Assembly (NCBI RefSeq): GCF_947503705.1
Contig: NZ_CANNES010000006.1
Span: 1-64,000 of the forward strand
Source of the DNA: an uncultured Tateyamaria sp.
GTDB lineage: Bacteria; Pseudomonadota; Alphaproteobacteria; Rhodobacterales; Rhodobacteraceae
Length of the DNA: 64,000 bases
Direction: 5' to 3'
This document shows, piece after piece, positions 45,578 through 53,643 of the stretch. Made by a program: the position numbers and the translations under genes. Position 1 is the stretch's first letter. Each line of letters starts with the position of its first letter. A model generated the notes under the pieces. The model saw nothing but the letters and a program-made list of their open reading frames with translations, was not told the origin of the DNA and ran no database searches.

Positions 45578-46404
45578 GCCTTTGGCTCCAGCGCCGCGCG
45601 AAAGAGGTTCGGGCCGCTCATCACCTGAATGCCACCCGAAACGGGTAAAACTGCACCGGTGAGGTAGCTGCCGCCCTGCCCGCAAAGAAACTGCATGCAG
45701 CCTGCGATATCTTCGTCCCGGCCCACGCGCCCCAAAGGCACATCTGCGCCAACTTTCTCGCGCATTCCCTCATCCGCCGTGGCAAAAGCGGTCATCTTGC
45801 TGACAAATGGGCCGGGTGCGAGCGCGTTGACCGTAATGTGATGACCTGCCAATTCCTTGGCCATGATCTTGGTCAGGTGAAGCACTGCGGCCTTGGACGC
45901 GGCATAGCTATAGGCCCCGTCGCCCAGTGCTGCCTCGCCCATCACTGATCCTACATTCACTACCCGTGCCGGATCATCGGGCGTGGCCGTGGCGATCAAT
46001 GTGGGCAACAGTGCTTGGGTCAGGTGAAACAACCCCGCTACATTCACATTCATCACCTTTTCCCAGGCGGCGTGGGGGAATTGGCCCATGGGGGCACCCC
46101 ATGTCACGCCCGCATTGTTCATCAGGATGTGCAATTTGTCCGTCCGCTCGGTCACCGCCTTGGCCAACGCGTCGATGCCTGCCTCGGTGCTCACATCGCC
46201 CGCAAACCCCTCGACAGAGCCGGGGCTGTCCATCGCGTTCAGCTCAGCCGCGACTGCGGCACAGGCATCCGCCTTGCGCGAGGCGATCAGCACATGCGCG
46301 CCTGCCATCATCAGACCGGTCGCAGCCATGCGACCGATGCCGGTTGCCCCGCCTGTGACCAGCGCAACCTTACCTTCCAACGAAAACAACGCATTCGGCG
46401 TCAT
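45574..46404 (-). CDS. SDR-family oxidoreductase
   Basis: A 276-residue short-chain dehydrogenase with VTGGATGIGRMAA near residue 15, MNNAGVTWGAPMG near 95 and the catalytic Tyr-x-x-x-Lys in YSYAASKAAVLH near 163. The C-terminus has GGSYLTGAVLPVSGG, usual for SDRs. It overlaps the downstream SDR and starts 13 bases after an acyl-CoA dehydrogenase gene. Two SDRs in one operon suggest two oxidation steps, perhaps on ring or side-chain hydroxyls. Confidence 0.9.
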   Translation of the reverse strand: MTPNALFSLEGKVALVTGGATGIGRMAATGLMMAGAHVLIASRKADACAAVAAELNAMDSPGSVEGFAGDVSTEAGIDALAKAVTERTDKLHILMNNAGVTWGAPMGQFPHAAWEKVMNVNVAGLFHLTQALLPTLIATATPDDPARVVNVGSVMGEAALGDGAYSYAASKAAVLHLTKIMAKELAGHHITVNALAPGPFVSKMTAFATADEGMREKVGADVPLGRVGRDEDIAGCMQFLCGQGGSYLTGAVLPVSGGIQVMSGPNLFRAALEPKA

Positions 46405-46417
46405 AGTTTATCCCCCC

Positions 46418-47527
46418 TCAGAACCCGCGCAGCCGCGCTATGGTTTCAGCGTGATAGCTGTAATCGCCCAACCATTCGGCGCTGACCCGGGCCCGTTTCA
46501 TAAAGAAGCCCATATCATGAGCGTCCGACATTCCGATACCGCCATGTATTTGCACGCCTTCCTGCACAGCCAGTTCTGCGGTTTTGGTCGCTCGCGCCTT
46601 GCCAAGGCTGACGGCAAGGGTCGCATCCTCACCACTGTCCAGAATCCTGCCCGCATTCAGGACCGCCGAAGCGGTTATTTCCGTTTCCGACCAAAGGTGT
46701 GCAGCCCGGTGTTGAAGCGCCTGGAACGCGCCGATGGGCACCCCGAACTGCTTGCGTTCCTGCAAATAGGCAACGGTCATGCCGAAGGCGCCCGCCGTAA
46801 GGCCCGTCATTTCCGCGGCAAGCGCCGCCTGGCCCGCATGCAAAGCAGGCCGCAGCACAGCCATGGCGTCATCCACGCGGCCCAGCACGTCGTCGCCTGT
46901 CACAATCACATCGCCGAAATCGAGGTCCGCCGCATCTCTGCTGTCAATCATCGCCTTGGGTACGGATGTTATCCCGTCCCGGTCCAGCGGCAGGTCAAAG
47001 AGTGTCAAGCCATTGTCCGTGCGCGCCAGGACCAGAGCGCGATCTGCAGTGCCGCCATCCACAACGAAACTCTTGCGTCCATGCAGGCGAAACCCGTTGC
47101 CTTCGGCCACGGCCTCAAGCCGCGTGGCATGGGGGTTGTGCTTTGGCCCTTCATCCACCGCCAGCGCATAGGTCAACCGCCCGGCCGCGATTTCGGCCAA
47201 GGCTTTGGCGGATCGGTCGTTGGACACCTGCCGCAAGGCTGTCGCCGCAATCACTGCTGTGCTCAGAAACGGTGAGGCCGCCAGCGTTTTACCCATTTCG
47301 CGGGCCAATACGCCCGCCGCGGCGTGGCCCATATCGGACCCGCCTTGCGCCTCTGGCACCAGCACGCCCGCCCAGCCCATAGCCGCCATCTCCGACCAGA
47401 GTGCTGCGTTATGGGTCGCGCCCGCATCCCGCAACCCGCGCAAGTGCGTGACAGGGGCTGCCCTGTCCAGGAAACCGCGCGCCGCGCCGGCCAGCATCAC
47501 TTCGTCTTCGGTTGGCAATAGGCTCAT
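46418..47527 (-). CDS. Acyl-CoA dehydrogenase, probable non-catalytic-type partner subunit
   Basis: A 369-residue protein with the acyl-CoA dehydrogenase fold (LVPEAQGGSDMGHAAAGV, RKQFGVPIGAFQALQHR, QIHGGIGMSDAHDMG). At the usual C-terminal catalytic loop, where the family reads EGT or EGGT, it reads RVSAEWLGDYSYH and so lacks the normal glutamate position. Its four-base overlap with a second dehydrogenase gene that has the EGGTSEV loop suggests an alpha2beta2 enzyme like those of steroid side-chain degradation. The heteromer is inference. Confidence 0.85.
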   Translation of the reverse strand: MSLLPTEDEVMLAGAARGFLDRAAPVTHLRGLRDAGATHNAALWSEMAAMGWAGVLVPEAQGGSDMGHAAAGVLAREMGKTLAASPFLSTAVIAATALRQVSNDRSAKALAEIAAGRLTYALAVDEGPKHNPHATRLEAVAEGNGFRLHGRKSFVVDGGTADRALVLARTDNGLTLFDLPLDRDGITSVPKAMIDSRDAADLDFGDVIVTGDDVLGRVDDAMAVLRPALHAGQAALAAEMTGLTAGAFGMTVAYLQERKQFGVPIGAFQALQHRAAHLWSETEITASAVLNAGRILDSGEDATLAVSLGKARATKTAELAVQEGVQIHGGIGMSDAHDMGFFMKRARVSAEWLGDYSYHAETIARLRGF

Positions 47528-48669
47528 CCCGGCAACCCCAGCACGCGCCGCGAAATGATGGATAACATCACCTCAGATGTTCCGCCCTCGATGGAATTTG
47601 CCTTGGTGCGCAACCACCCTTCGGCCTCGCCACCTTCCCACGCCAACGCGTCCGAGCCCTTGGCTTTCATCACCAGCTCATGCCGCCGTTTGTTCAGCTC
47701 GGTGCCCGCATATTTCAGCATCGCTGAGGCGTCGCCGATCTCGGTCGTCTCCGCCTGATCCTTGTAACGTTCAAGCGTCAGTGCCATGGCCAAAGTATCG
47801 ATCTCGCAGTCTATTGCCTCGGCCCGCAAGGTGGCATCCAACTCGCCATCCATTTCGGCCAGAACCGCGCCAAGGGACCGATCACCCAGCACGCCACCAC
47901 CACCTGAAATCATTTCGCGTTCATGGTTAAGCAGGTATTTGGCCACGTCCCAGCCGCGGTTTTCGTCGCCAACCCGCTGGGCACGAGGGGTGCGCACATC
48001 ATCAAAGAACGTTTCGCAAAACGGCGATTGACCCGAGATCAGGCGGATCGGTCGGGTGGTCACGCCGGGTGTGGTCATGTCGATAAGAATAAACGAGATA
48101 CCCTTGTGTTTGGGCGCGTTGCGGTCGGTACGGACAAGGGCAAAAATCCAATCAGCCTTATCCGCATAGGACGTCCACACCTTTTGACCGTTCACCACAT
48201 ACATGTCGCCGTCGACCTCGGCACGGGTCTGCACGCTGGCCAGGTCAGAGCCTGCGCCGGGTTCGGAATAGCCCTGACACCAGCGCACCTCGCCGCGCGC
48301 AATCGGCGGCAGGTATTCGCGTTTCTGTGCATCTGTGCCGAAATGCAAAAGGGCTGGCCCCAGCATCCAGATGCCAAAACTTTGCAGCGGCAGGCGCGCG
48401 CCGATGGCCTGCATTTCCTCGGTCAGCACCTTGTCTTGCGCGCGGTTCAAACCCGCGCCGCCATAGGCCTCTGGCCATGTTGGTACTGTCCAGCCTTTTA
48501 CGGCCATGCGTTCCAGCCAAAGGCGTTGCGCCTCTGACGCAAAGGTCCAGTTACGTCCGCCCCAGCAAATCGCATCCTCGTCCTGCGCGGCATCGCGCAT
48601 CTCGGGTGGGCAGTTCGCCGCTAGCCAAGCCCTTGTCGTGGCGCGGAAATCGTCCAATGCCTCGTCCAT
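47524..48669 (-). CDS. Acyl-CoA dehydrogenase, catalytic-type subunit
   Basis: A 381-residue FAD enzyme that introduces the alpha-beta double bond in acyl-CoA. It has WCQGYSEPGAGSDLASVQTR (substrate and FAD region, near residue 130) and the C-terminal SIEGGTSEVMLSIISRRVL with the expected catalytic Glu. ATG 48669 (MDEALDDFRATTRAW) is preferred over one seven codons earlier because it matches the usual family start. It is the first gene of the 41.3-48.7 kb operon and overlaps its partner by four bases. Confidence 0.9.
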   Translation of the reverse strand: MDEALDDFRATTRAWLAANCPPEMRDAAQDEDAICWGGRNWTFASEAQRLWLERMAVKGWTVPTWPEAYGGAGLNRAQDKVLTEEMQAIGARLPLQSFGIWMLGPALLHFGTDAQKREYLPPIARGEVRWCQGYSEPGAGSDLASVQTRAEVDGDMYVVNGQKVWTSYADKADWIFALVRTDRNAPKHKGISFILIDMTTPGVTTRPIRLISGQSPFCETFFDDVRTPRAQRVGDENRGWDVAKYLLNHEREMISGGGGVLGDRSLGAVLAEMDGELDATLRAEAIDCEIDTLAMALTLERYKDQAETTEIGDASAMLKYAGTELNKRRHELVMKAKGSDALAWEGGEAEGWLRTKANSIEGGTSEVMLSIISRRVLGLPG

Positions 48670-48811
48670 GCATGCCTCCCGATCAAACATGGTTCCGTCA
48701 CGTCGCGCGCGTCTGCGCCTTTACGCATGCCGGTCTCTCAAGCAGGATGTGTCAAAGGCGACCGTATTGCACCCTTGCCGTAACGTCACGCCGTCCGAGG
48801 GAGGACCCACG

Positions 48812-49804
48812 ATGAAAGCCATGCTGAGCACTGCGCCCGGTGGACCGGACACGCTGGAATGGACAGAACTGCCGGACCAGACCCCAAAAAAGGGGCATGT
48901 GCGGATCGCGGTCAAGGCGGCAGGCGTGAACTTTCCCGACACGCTGATCATTCGCGATCTCTATCAGATCAAGCCGCCGCGCCCTTTTGCGCCGGGTGGT
49001 GAAGTGGCCGGTGTGATTGAGGAGATCGGAGAGGCGGTTGAGGGCTTGGCCGTCGGTGACCGGGTCATTGCGATGCCCGGCTTTGGCGGTTTCGTGACGC
49101 AGATTTGCGTGCCTGCCGATGCGTGCCTGAAGATGCCTGACGACATGCCGTTTGAGGAAGCAGCCTGTTTTGTCTTTACCTATGGCACGTCGCATCACGC
49201 GCTCAAGGACCGTGCCGAGATCAAGGCGGGCGAAACCCTGTTGATCCTTGGCGCGGCGGGCGGTGTCGGTGCGGCAGCCATTGAGTTGGGCAAAGCGGCT
49301 GGGGCGCGCGTCATTGCGGCGGTAAGTTCCGAGGAGAAGGCAGCGTTCTGCCGTGAACTGGGCGCGGACGAAACCATCATCTATCCGCGCGACATGGACC
49401 GTGACGCACAAAAGGCACTATCTAGCGAGATCAAGAAGATCGCGGGCCCCGGCGGTGTCGATGTGGCCTACGACGCGGTGGGTGGCGACTATGCCGAGCC
49501 TGTCATCCGCTCCATGGCCTGGGCCGGGCGGTTTCTGGTGGTCGGGTTTCCGGCAGGTATCCCCAGAATTCCGCTGAATCTGACTTTGCTCAAGTCCTGC
49601 CAGATTGTCGGGGTGTTCTGGGGGGCTTCGGTCCATCGCGACCCCGCAGGTCATATGAAAAACATGGGCGAACTCTTTGACTTTTATGGCAAAGGGTTGG
49701 TCAAGCCGCGTATCTCGGCCAGCTTTTCGATGCAGGATGCGGCACAGGCACTCGACATGATTGCAGACCGTAAGGTGTTGGGTAAAGTGGTCTTGACCAC
49801 GTGA
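48812..49804 (+). CDS. NADPH:quinone oxidoreductase-type medium-chain reductase
   Basis: A 330-residue zinc-free medium-chain dehydrogenase/reductase. It has VKAAGVNFPDTLIIRDLYQ near residue 35, the NADPH loop LILGAAGGVGAAAIELGK near 145 and no structural zinc cysteines. It may reduce quinones or enoyl-CoA. The start at ATG 48812 follows GAGGGAGGA. It is divergent from the acyl-CoA dehydrogenase operon, with 142 bases between, suggesting shared control. Confidence 0.88.
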   Translation: MKAMLSTAPGGPDTLEWTELPDQTPKKGHVRIAVKAAGVNFPDTLIIRDLYQIKPPRPFAPGGEVAGVIEEIGEAVEGLAVGDRVIAMPGFGGFVTQICVPADACLKMPDDMPFEEAACFVFTYGTSHHALKDRAEIKAGETLLILGAAGGVGAAAIELGKAAGARVIAAVSSEEKAAFCRELGADETIIYPRDMDRDAQKALSSEIKKIAGPGGVDVAYDAVGGDYAEPVIRSMAWAGRFLVVGFPAGIPRIPLNLTLLKSCQIVGVFWGASVHRDPAGHMKNMGELFDFYGKGLVKPRISASFSMQDAAQALDMIADRKVLGKVVLTT

Positions 49805-49809
49805 GCGCC

Positions 49810-50472
49810 CTAGAGGTGGTCCAGATGCGACACCTCGTTGAAGCCGCGCACGATCATGCGCTCGCCGTGGATCACCATCCGGCTGATCGATCCGTTGGCC
49901 GCCCCCAGAAAGGCAAAGGGCTCCGACCCTGTGGCCATCGCCATTGCGGCCCCTATCACGCCACCATGGACAAAGACGGCGACCCGCTCATTCTCGTGGG
50001 CGCGGGCAATGCTCATCAACCCACGCCGCACCCGACCAAAGAAAGCGTCGCGCGCCTCTGCTCCGGGAATCGCCGACCAATCCTGGGTCGCGGTGACCTG
50101 CTGATAAATCGGATCGCCCTCGGCCGCCTTGATCCGGTAAAGGCCCCCGTCCCAATCGCCCAAATGCACTTCGTGCAGGTCCGGGTTCTCGACCGGTTGC
50201 ATGCCTATTTGGGCGGCCAGCGGCGCCGCCGTCTGATGCGTGCGGACCAACTTGGTCACGTAAAGCGCTGCAAAACGGTCATTTTTCAACCGTTCACTCA
50301 CAGCGATGGCCTGCCGCTCCCCTTGTGGATGCAAGGCCGGATCGCCATGACCGTCTTTCATCGGAAAATCGACACCGGCGCGGGCGGGTGCGCTTTCTCC
50401 GTGCCGGATCAAAAGCAGATCAGCCGCCCCTGGGGGTGGCGTAAAAACGGGTTGGCGGTATTCTTTGTCCAT
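49810..50472 (-). CDS. Histidine phosphatase family protein
   Basis: A 220-residue phosphoglycerate-mutase-like phosphatase. The catalytic motif LIRHGES lies near residue 21, the second His in VFVHGGVIG near 165 and the acidic residue in DLHEVHLGDWDGG near 97. Substrate unknown. ATG 50472 has a GAGGG site. It is convergent with the gene at 48812 (5 bases apart) and divergent from the reductase at 50499. Confidence 0.9.
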   Translation of the reverse strand: MDKEYRQPVFTPPPGAADLLLIRHGESAPARAGVDFPMKDGHGDPALHPQGERQAIAVSERLKNDRFAALYVTKLVRTHQTAAPLAAQIGMQPVENPDLHEVHLGDWDGGLYRIKAAEGDPIYQQVTATQDWSAIPGAEARDAFFGRVRRGLMSIARAHENERVAVFVHGGVIGAAMAMATGSEPFAFLGAANGSISRMVIHGERMIVRGFNEVSHLDHL

Positions 50473-50498
50473 GCCCCCTCTTACCAAGGAGCCTTGCA

Positions 50499-51500
50499 AT
50501 GACCAACCGACAGATTGTCGTGGACGCGCTGCCCAAAGGCACGCTGACGCCTGACCACTTCCGACTTGAGAGCGCCGCCATGCCCGTTCCCCAAGACGGC
50601 GAAGTGCTGCTGCGCACAATCCTGATGAGCATTGATGCCGCCAATCGCGGCTGGCTGAATGGCGCGACCTACCGTGCGGCTGTGAACGCGGGCGACGTCA
50701 TGCCGACCTACAGCATCTGCGAAGTGGTAGAGAGTGCATCGCCCCGCTTTGCCGCCGGTGACATTGTCGCCGCGGAAAGCGTCTGGGCCGATTATGTCGC
50801 GATTCCTGCACGCGGTGTTCAGAAAATGCCGCCTGTGCAGCCCCTGACCCATTTGCACAGCGTCTACGGCATCGCCGGCAAGACGGCGTTTCATGGATTG
50901 TTGAGCGTGGGCCGGCCGCTCGCTGGTGAAACCATCGTTGTATCCGCCGCTGCCGGGTCTGTGGGCGGTTATGTGGGCCAGATCGGCAAGGCGCTTGGGT
51001 GCCGTGTGGTGGGTATTGCGGGTGGACCCGAAAAATGCGCCTTTGTCACTGACCAGTTGGGTTTTGACGCCTGCGTGGATTACCGGGCTGAGGGGCTGTT
51101 CAAGGTGCTGCGCGCGGCATGCTCCGATGGCATCGACGTTTATTTCGACAATGTGGGCGGCGAGATATTGGAAACGACCCTCAACCTGATGAATGAACGC
51201 GGCCGCGTTGTCTGTTGCGGGGCCATCAGCCAGTACGAGAGCACGAACCCGACCGGCCCCCGCAACCTGCCCGGCATCGTTGTGGTGAAACGCTTGCGGA
51301 TGGAGGGGTTTATCGTGATGGACTTTGCCCATGACGACGCCAAGGCGGCGCGCGCGTTGCAGGCTTGGGTGCAAAACGGTCAGATCAAGGTGTTTGAGGA
51401 TGTCGTGGAGGGGCTGGAGAACGCGCCCGATGCCCTGATTGGTCTGTTGAACGGGGACAACACCGGCAAGCGCATGGTGCGTGTAGGGCCTGACCCATGA
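50499..51500 (+). CDS. NADP-dependent medium-chain oxidoreductase (CurA/leukotriene B4 dehydrogenase-like)
   Basis: A 333-residue zinc-free medium-chain reductase of the group including curcumin reductase CurA and prostaglandin reductase. Visible features are MSIDAANRGWLNG, VVSAAAGSVGGYVGQIGKAL (NADPH loop, near 145), DVYFDNVGGEILETTL and RMEGFIVMDFA. It probably reduces an alpha-beta unsaturated ketone or CoA ester. It overlaps the MaoC-like gene by four bases. The two may act in sequence on an enoyl compound. Confidence 0.9.
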   Translation: MTNRQIVVDALPKGTLTPDHFRLESAAMPVPQDGEVLLRTILMSIDAANRGWLNGATYRAAVNAGDVMPTYSICEVVESASPRFAAGDIVAAESVWADYVAIPARGVQKMPPVQPLTHLHSVYGIAGKTAFHGLLSVGRPLAGETIVVSAAAGSVGGYVGQIGKALGCRVVGIAGGPEKCAFVTDQLGFDACVDYRAEGLFKVLRAACSDGIDVYFDNVGGEILETTLNLMNERGRVVCCGAISQYESTNPTGPRNLPGIVVVKRLRMEGFIVMDFAHDDAKAARALQAWVQNGQIKVFEDVVEGLENAPDALIGLLNGDNTGKRMVRVGPDP

Positions 51501-51997
51501 CCGATGCCATCTGCGCGGCCAAGGCAGCGATGAAGGCGCAGATTGGCCAGGAGGTCGGCGTGTCCAACTGGATCACCGTCGATCAGGCAATGATTGATCA
51601 ATTTGCAACGACGACCCATGATGATCAGTGGATTCACGTGGACCCGGAACGCGCGGCCCGTGACACCCCTTTCGGGGGCACCATTGCCCACGGGTTTCTC
51701 ACGCTGAGCTTGGCCAGCCGGTTTGCCTATGACTGCTTTGATATGGCACCTGGTCAGGTCATGGGGATCAATTATGGCTTCAACCGTTTACGGTTCCTTT
51801 CCCCCGTGAAGGCAGGCAGCCGCTTGCGTGGCCGGTTCACCCTGCAAGGCATCACGCAACGCAATGCCACGGACCTGTTGCGCGAGACCAAGATGACGAT
51901 CGAGATCGAAGGCCAGGAAACGCCTGCCCTTGTGGCTGATTGGCTTGGGTTGGCCGTGTTTGACGCACCCGAACAATCGGATGCTGGACAGGGATAG
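51497..51997 (+). CDS. MaoC-like (R)-enoyl-CoA hydratase family protein
   Basis: A 166-residue single-hotdog protein. The hydratase signature is seen as TTHDDQWIHVDPERA (Asp and His near 40-45) and FGGTIAHGFLTLSLAS, where relatives have GxxIAHGxL. It would hydrate enoyl-CoA with R-stereochemistry. It starts in a four-base overlap with the upstream reductase gene and ends 42 bases before aroQ. Confidence 0.9.
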   Translation: MTDAICAAKAAMKAQIGQEVGVSNWITVDQAMIDQFATTTHDDQWIHVDPERAARDTPFGGTIAHGFLTLSLASRFAYDCFDMAPGQVMGINYGFNRLRFLSPVKAGSRLRGRFTLQGITQRNATDLLRETKMTIEIEGQETPALVADWLGLAVFDAPEQSDAGQG

Positions 51998-52039
51998 GGC
52001 AAAGTCGCTAACACCCTTGTAACACATAGGTGAATTGCA

Positions 52040-52483
52040 ATGACCTCCCTTCTCATTCTCAACGGCCCAAACCTGAACCTGCTTGGCACCCGCGAGCCCG
52101 AGATTTATGGCGCGGCGACCCTGGCCGATGTAGAGGCGGCATGCGTCGCTCATGGCACTGCCAAAGGGATCACCGTTGCTTGCATCCAATCCAACCACGA
52201 GGGTGCGCTGGTCGATGCGATCCACGCCGCCAAAGGTGCGCATGCGGGCATCATCCTGAATGCGGGCGCCTATACCCACACCTCCATCGCATTGCATGAC
52301 GCCATTGCGGGCACGCAAGTTCCAACGATCGAGCTGCACCTGAGCAACGTGCACGCGCGGGAGGAATTCCGCCATCACAGTTATATCGCACGGGTGGCCG
52401 TTGGCGTCATTTGCGGCTTTGGTGCGGCGGGTTATACACTGGCCATCGACGCTATGCTCGCACATCTGGGAGAGGCCTCGTGA
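52040..52483 (+). CDS. aroQ: Type II 3-dehydroquinate dehydratase
   Basis: AroQ dehydrates 3-dehydroquinate in the shikimate pathway. The 147-residue protein has [18 protein letters not shown] with the catalytic Arg and Tyr loop, [14 protein letters not shown] and the histidine motif [17 protein letters not shown]. It is complete and of family length. Its TGA stop overlaps the GTG start of a LuxR-family regulator by four bases (GTGA), an unexpected coupling for a biosynthesis gene. Confidence 0.96.
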   Translation: MTSLLILNGPNLNLLGTREPEIYGAATLADVEAACVAHGTAKGITVACIQSNHEGALVDAIHAAKGAHAGIILNAGAYTHTSIALHDAIAGTQVPTIELHLSNVHAREEFRHHSYIARVAVGVICGFGAAGYTLAIDAMLAHLGEAS

Positions 52484-53229
52484 AAAGCTATCTGCACCGC
52501 CTGTCCAACTGCCAGACCATCGAAGAGTTGTGGGAAGCGCACACGCGCAAAATGGATGAATATGGCTTTGATCGGTTGATCTATGGGTTTACCCGGTACC
52601 GGTCGGGCACGTCGCTGGGCGACCCAGAAGACTTCATCATCCTGACCAATCACAGCCGCGAATATACGGATGTGTTTCTGGGCGAGCAGCATTACGTGCA
52701 CGCCCCCATGGTCAATTGGGCGCTCAACCATGAAGGTGCCGGCAGCTGGGGCATGTTGGCCCAGATGCAATCCACAGAGACCCTGACTGCGGCTGAAAAG
52801 CGGGTGTTGGAGTTCAACTATTCCATGGGTGTGACGGCCGGTTACACGGTCAGCTTCAAATCGGTCTCGGCCCGGTCCAAAGGTGCGATAGCCCTGACCG
52901 CGCGCAAGGGCATGACCCAGGACGATATCGATGCGGTCTGGGCTGAACATGGGCGTGATATTCATCTGATGAACAACGTGGCCCATCTCAAGATTTTGAC
53001 CTTGCCTTATAGCGCGCCGAACCGAGGGCTGACCAAGCGTCAGCGCGAGGCGCTGGAATGGGTGGGCGATGGCAAGACCATGCAGGACATCGCAGTTCTG
53101 ATGGGCCTGACCTCGGCCACGGTGGAAAAGCATTTGCGACTGGCCCGCGAAGCGCTTGCAGTTGAAACGACGGCACAGGCGGTTCTGAAGGCCGCTTTCG
53201 CCAATCAGATGTTCATCCTGGAAGCCTAG
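52480..53229 (+). CDS. LuxR-family transcription regulator with altered autoinducer pocket
   Basis: A 249-residue protein with an N-terminal autoinducer-binding-like domain (about 20-160) and a C-terminal GerE helix-turn-helix ([20 protein letters not shown], continuing to [13 protein letters not shown]). Aligned to TraR by spacing, the residues for W57, Y61 and D70 are Y62, F66 and A75, while P71 and W85 are kept as P76 and W90. Loss of the key Asp argues against ordinary acyl-homoserine lactone binding. There is no luxI in the window, so it is a LuxR solo. The GTG start overlaps aroQ. A palindrome lies 160 bases downstream. Confidence 0.9.
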   Translation: MKSYLHRLSNCQTIEELWEAHTRKMDEYGFDRLIYGFTRYRSGTSLGDPEDFIILTNHSREYTDVFLGEQHYVHAPMVNWALNHEGAGSWGMLAQMQSTETLTAAEKRVLEFNYSMGVTAGYTVSFKSVSARSKGAIALTARKGMTQDDIDAVWAEHGRDIHLMNNVAHLKILTLPYSAPNRGLTKRQREALEWVGDGKTMQDIAVLMGLTSATVEKHLRLAREALAVETTAQAVLKAAFANQMFILEA

Positions 53230-53388
53230 CGGCTGCGAATCTCTCCACGCGGCAGGAGCGACCCAGGCGGCATTGTGTGAAAAACCCGTCTCAATAACTG
53301 TCTGTTATTCCCCTCCACGACAGAAAAATGCTGGTTCCCCAGCGTAAAACGTAATTTTTGACCACTAGGTAAGGAATCCCCCACTTTC

Positions 53389-53403
53389 TTTACCTCAGGT
53401 AAA
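53389..53403. promoter_or_regulatory. Perfect 15-bp palindrome TTTACCTCAGGTAAA
   Basis: Two 7-base arms, TTTACCT and AGGTAAA, flank a single C. An additional AGGTAA half lies 17 bases upstream. It is in AT-rich non-coding DNA downstream of the LuxR-type gene and might be a binding site for it or another dimeric regulator. Confidence 0.5.
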
Positions 53404-53598
53404 TTTGCATTCTAATCCTGTTCCGTGAGTGGTGGCTTTGGCCAGGGAACACCGGGTCAGACCCTTTGCGATTACAGAGGCTCTTTGATCCGACCGGTTC
53501 TTCCGGACCCGGCCCGTCCAGGTATATTGACTGTGACGGGTCGGACTTTGATCGCGTCCGCGTGTCTCATCCCCGTGGCCAAGGACGTCGACAAAAGA

Positions 53599-53631
53599 GG
53601 CGGGATTGCACCCCCAAAACGCAATCCCGCC
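53599..53631 (-). terminator. Intrinsic terminator after the iminopeptidase gene
   Basis: A perfect 11-bp stem (GGCGGGATTGC and GCAATCCCGCC, 11-base loop) lies 13 bases beyond the stop codon at 53644. On the - strand it is followed by TCTTTTGTC. Confidence 0.85.
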
Positions 53632-53643
53632 GACTTTGCTTTT

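Larger units (their letters stand above)
53230..53643. other. Intergenic region between luxR-type and pip genes
   Basis: No reading frame on either strand has convincing coding character. Features seen are a weak AATAAC/GTTATT stem at 53293-53309, a perfect TTTACCT-C-AGGTAAA palindrome at 53389-53403 with a further AGGTAA at 53367-53372, and the terminator of pip at the right end. A small RNA is possible but there is no specific evidence. Confidence 0.6.

Noticed and set aside
53293-53309. AATAAC-TGTCT-GTTATT stem as the luxR-type gene terminator
   Set aside because: The stem is short and AT-only in its pairing strength, and no U run follows; not enough to call.
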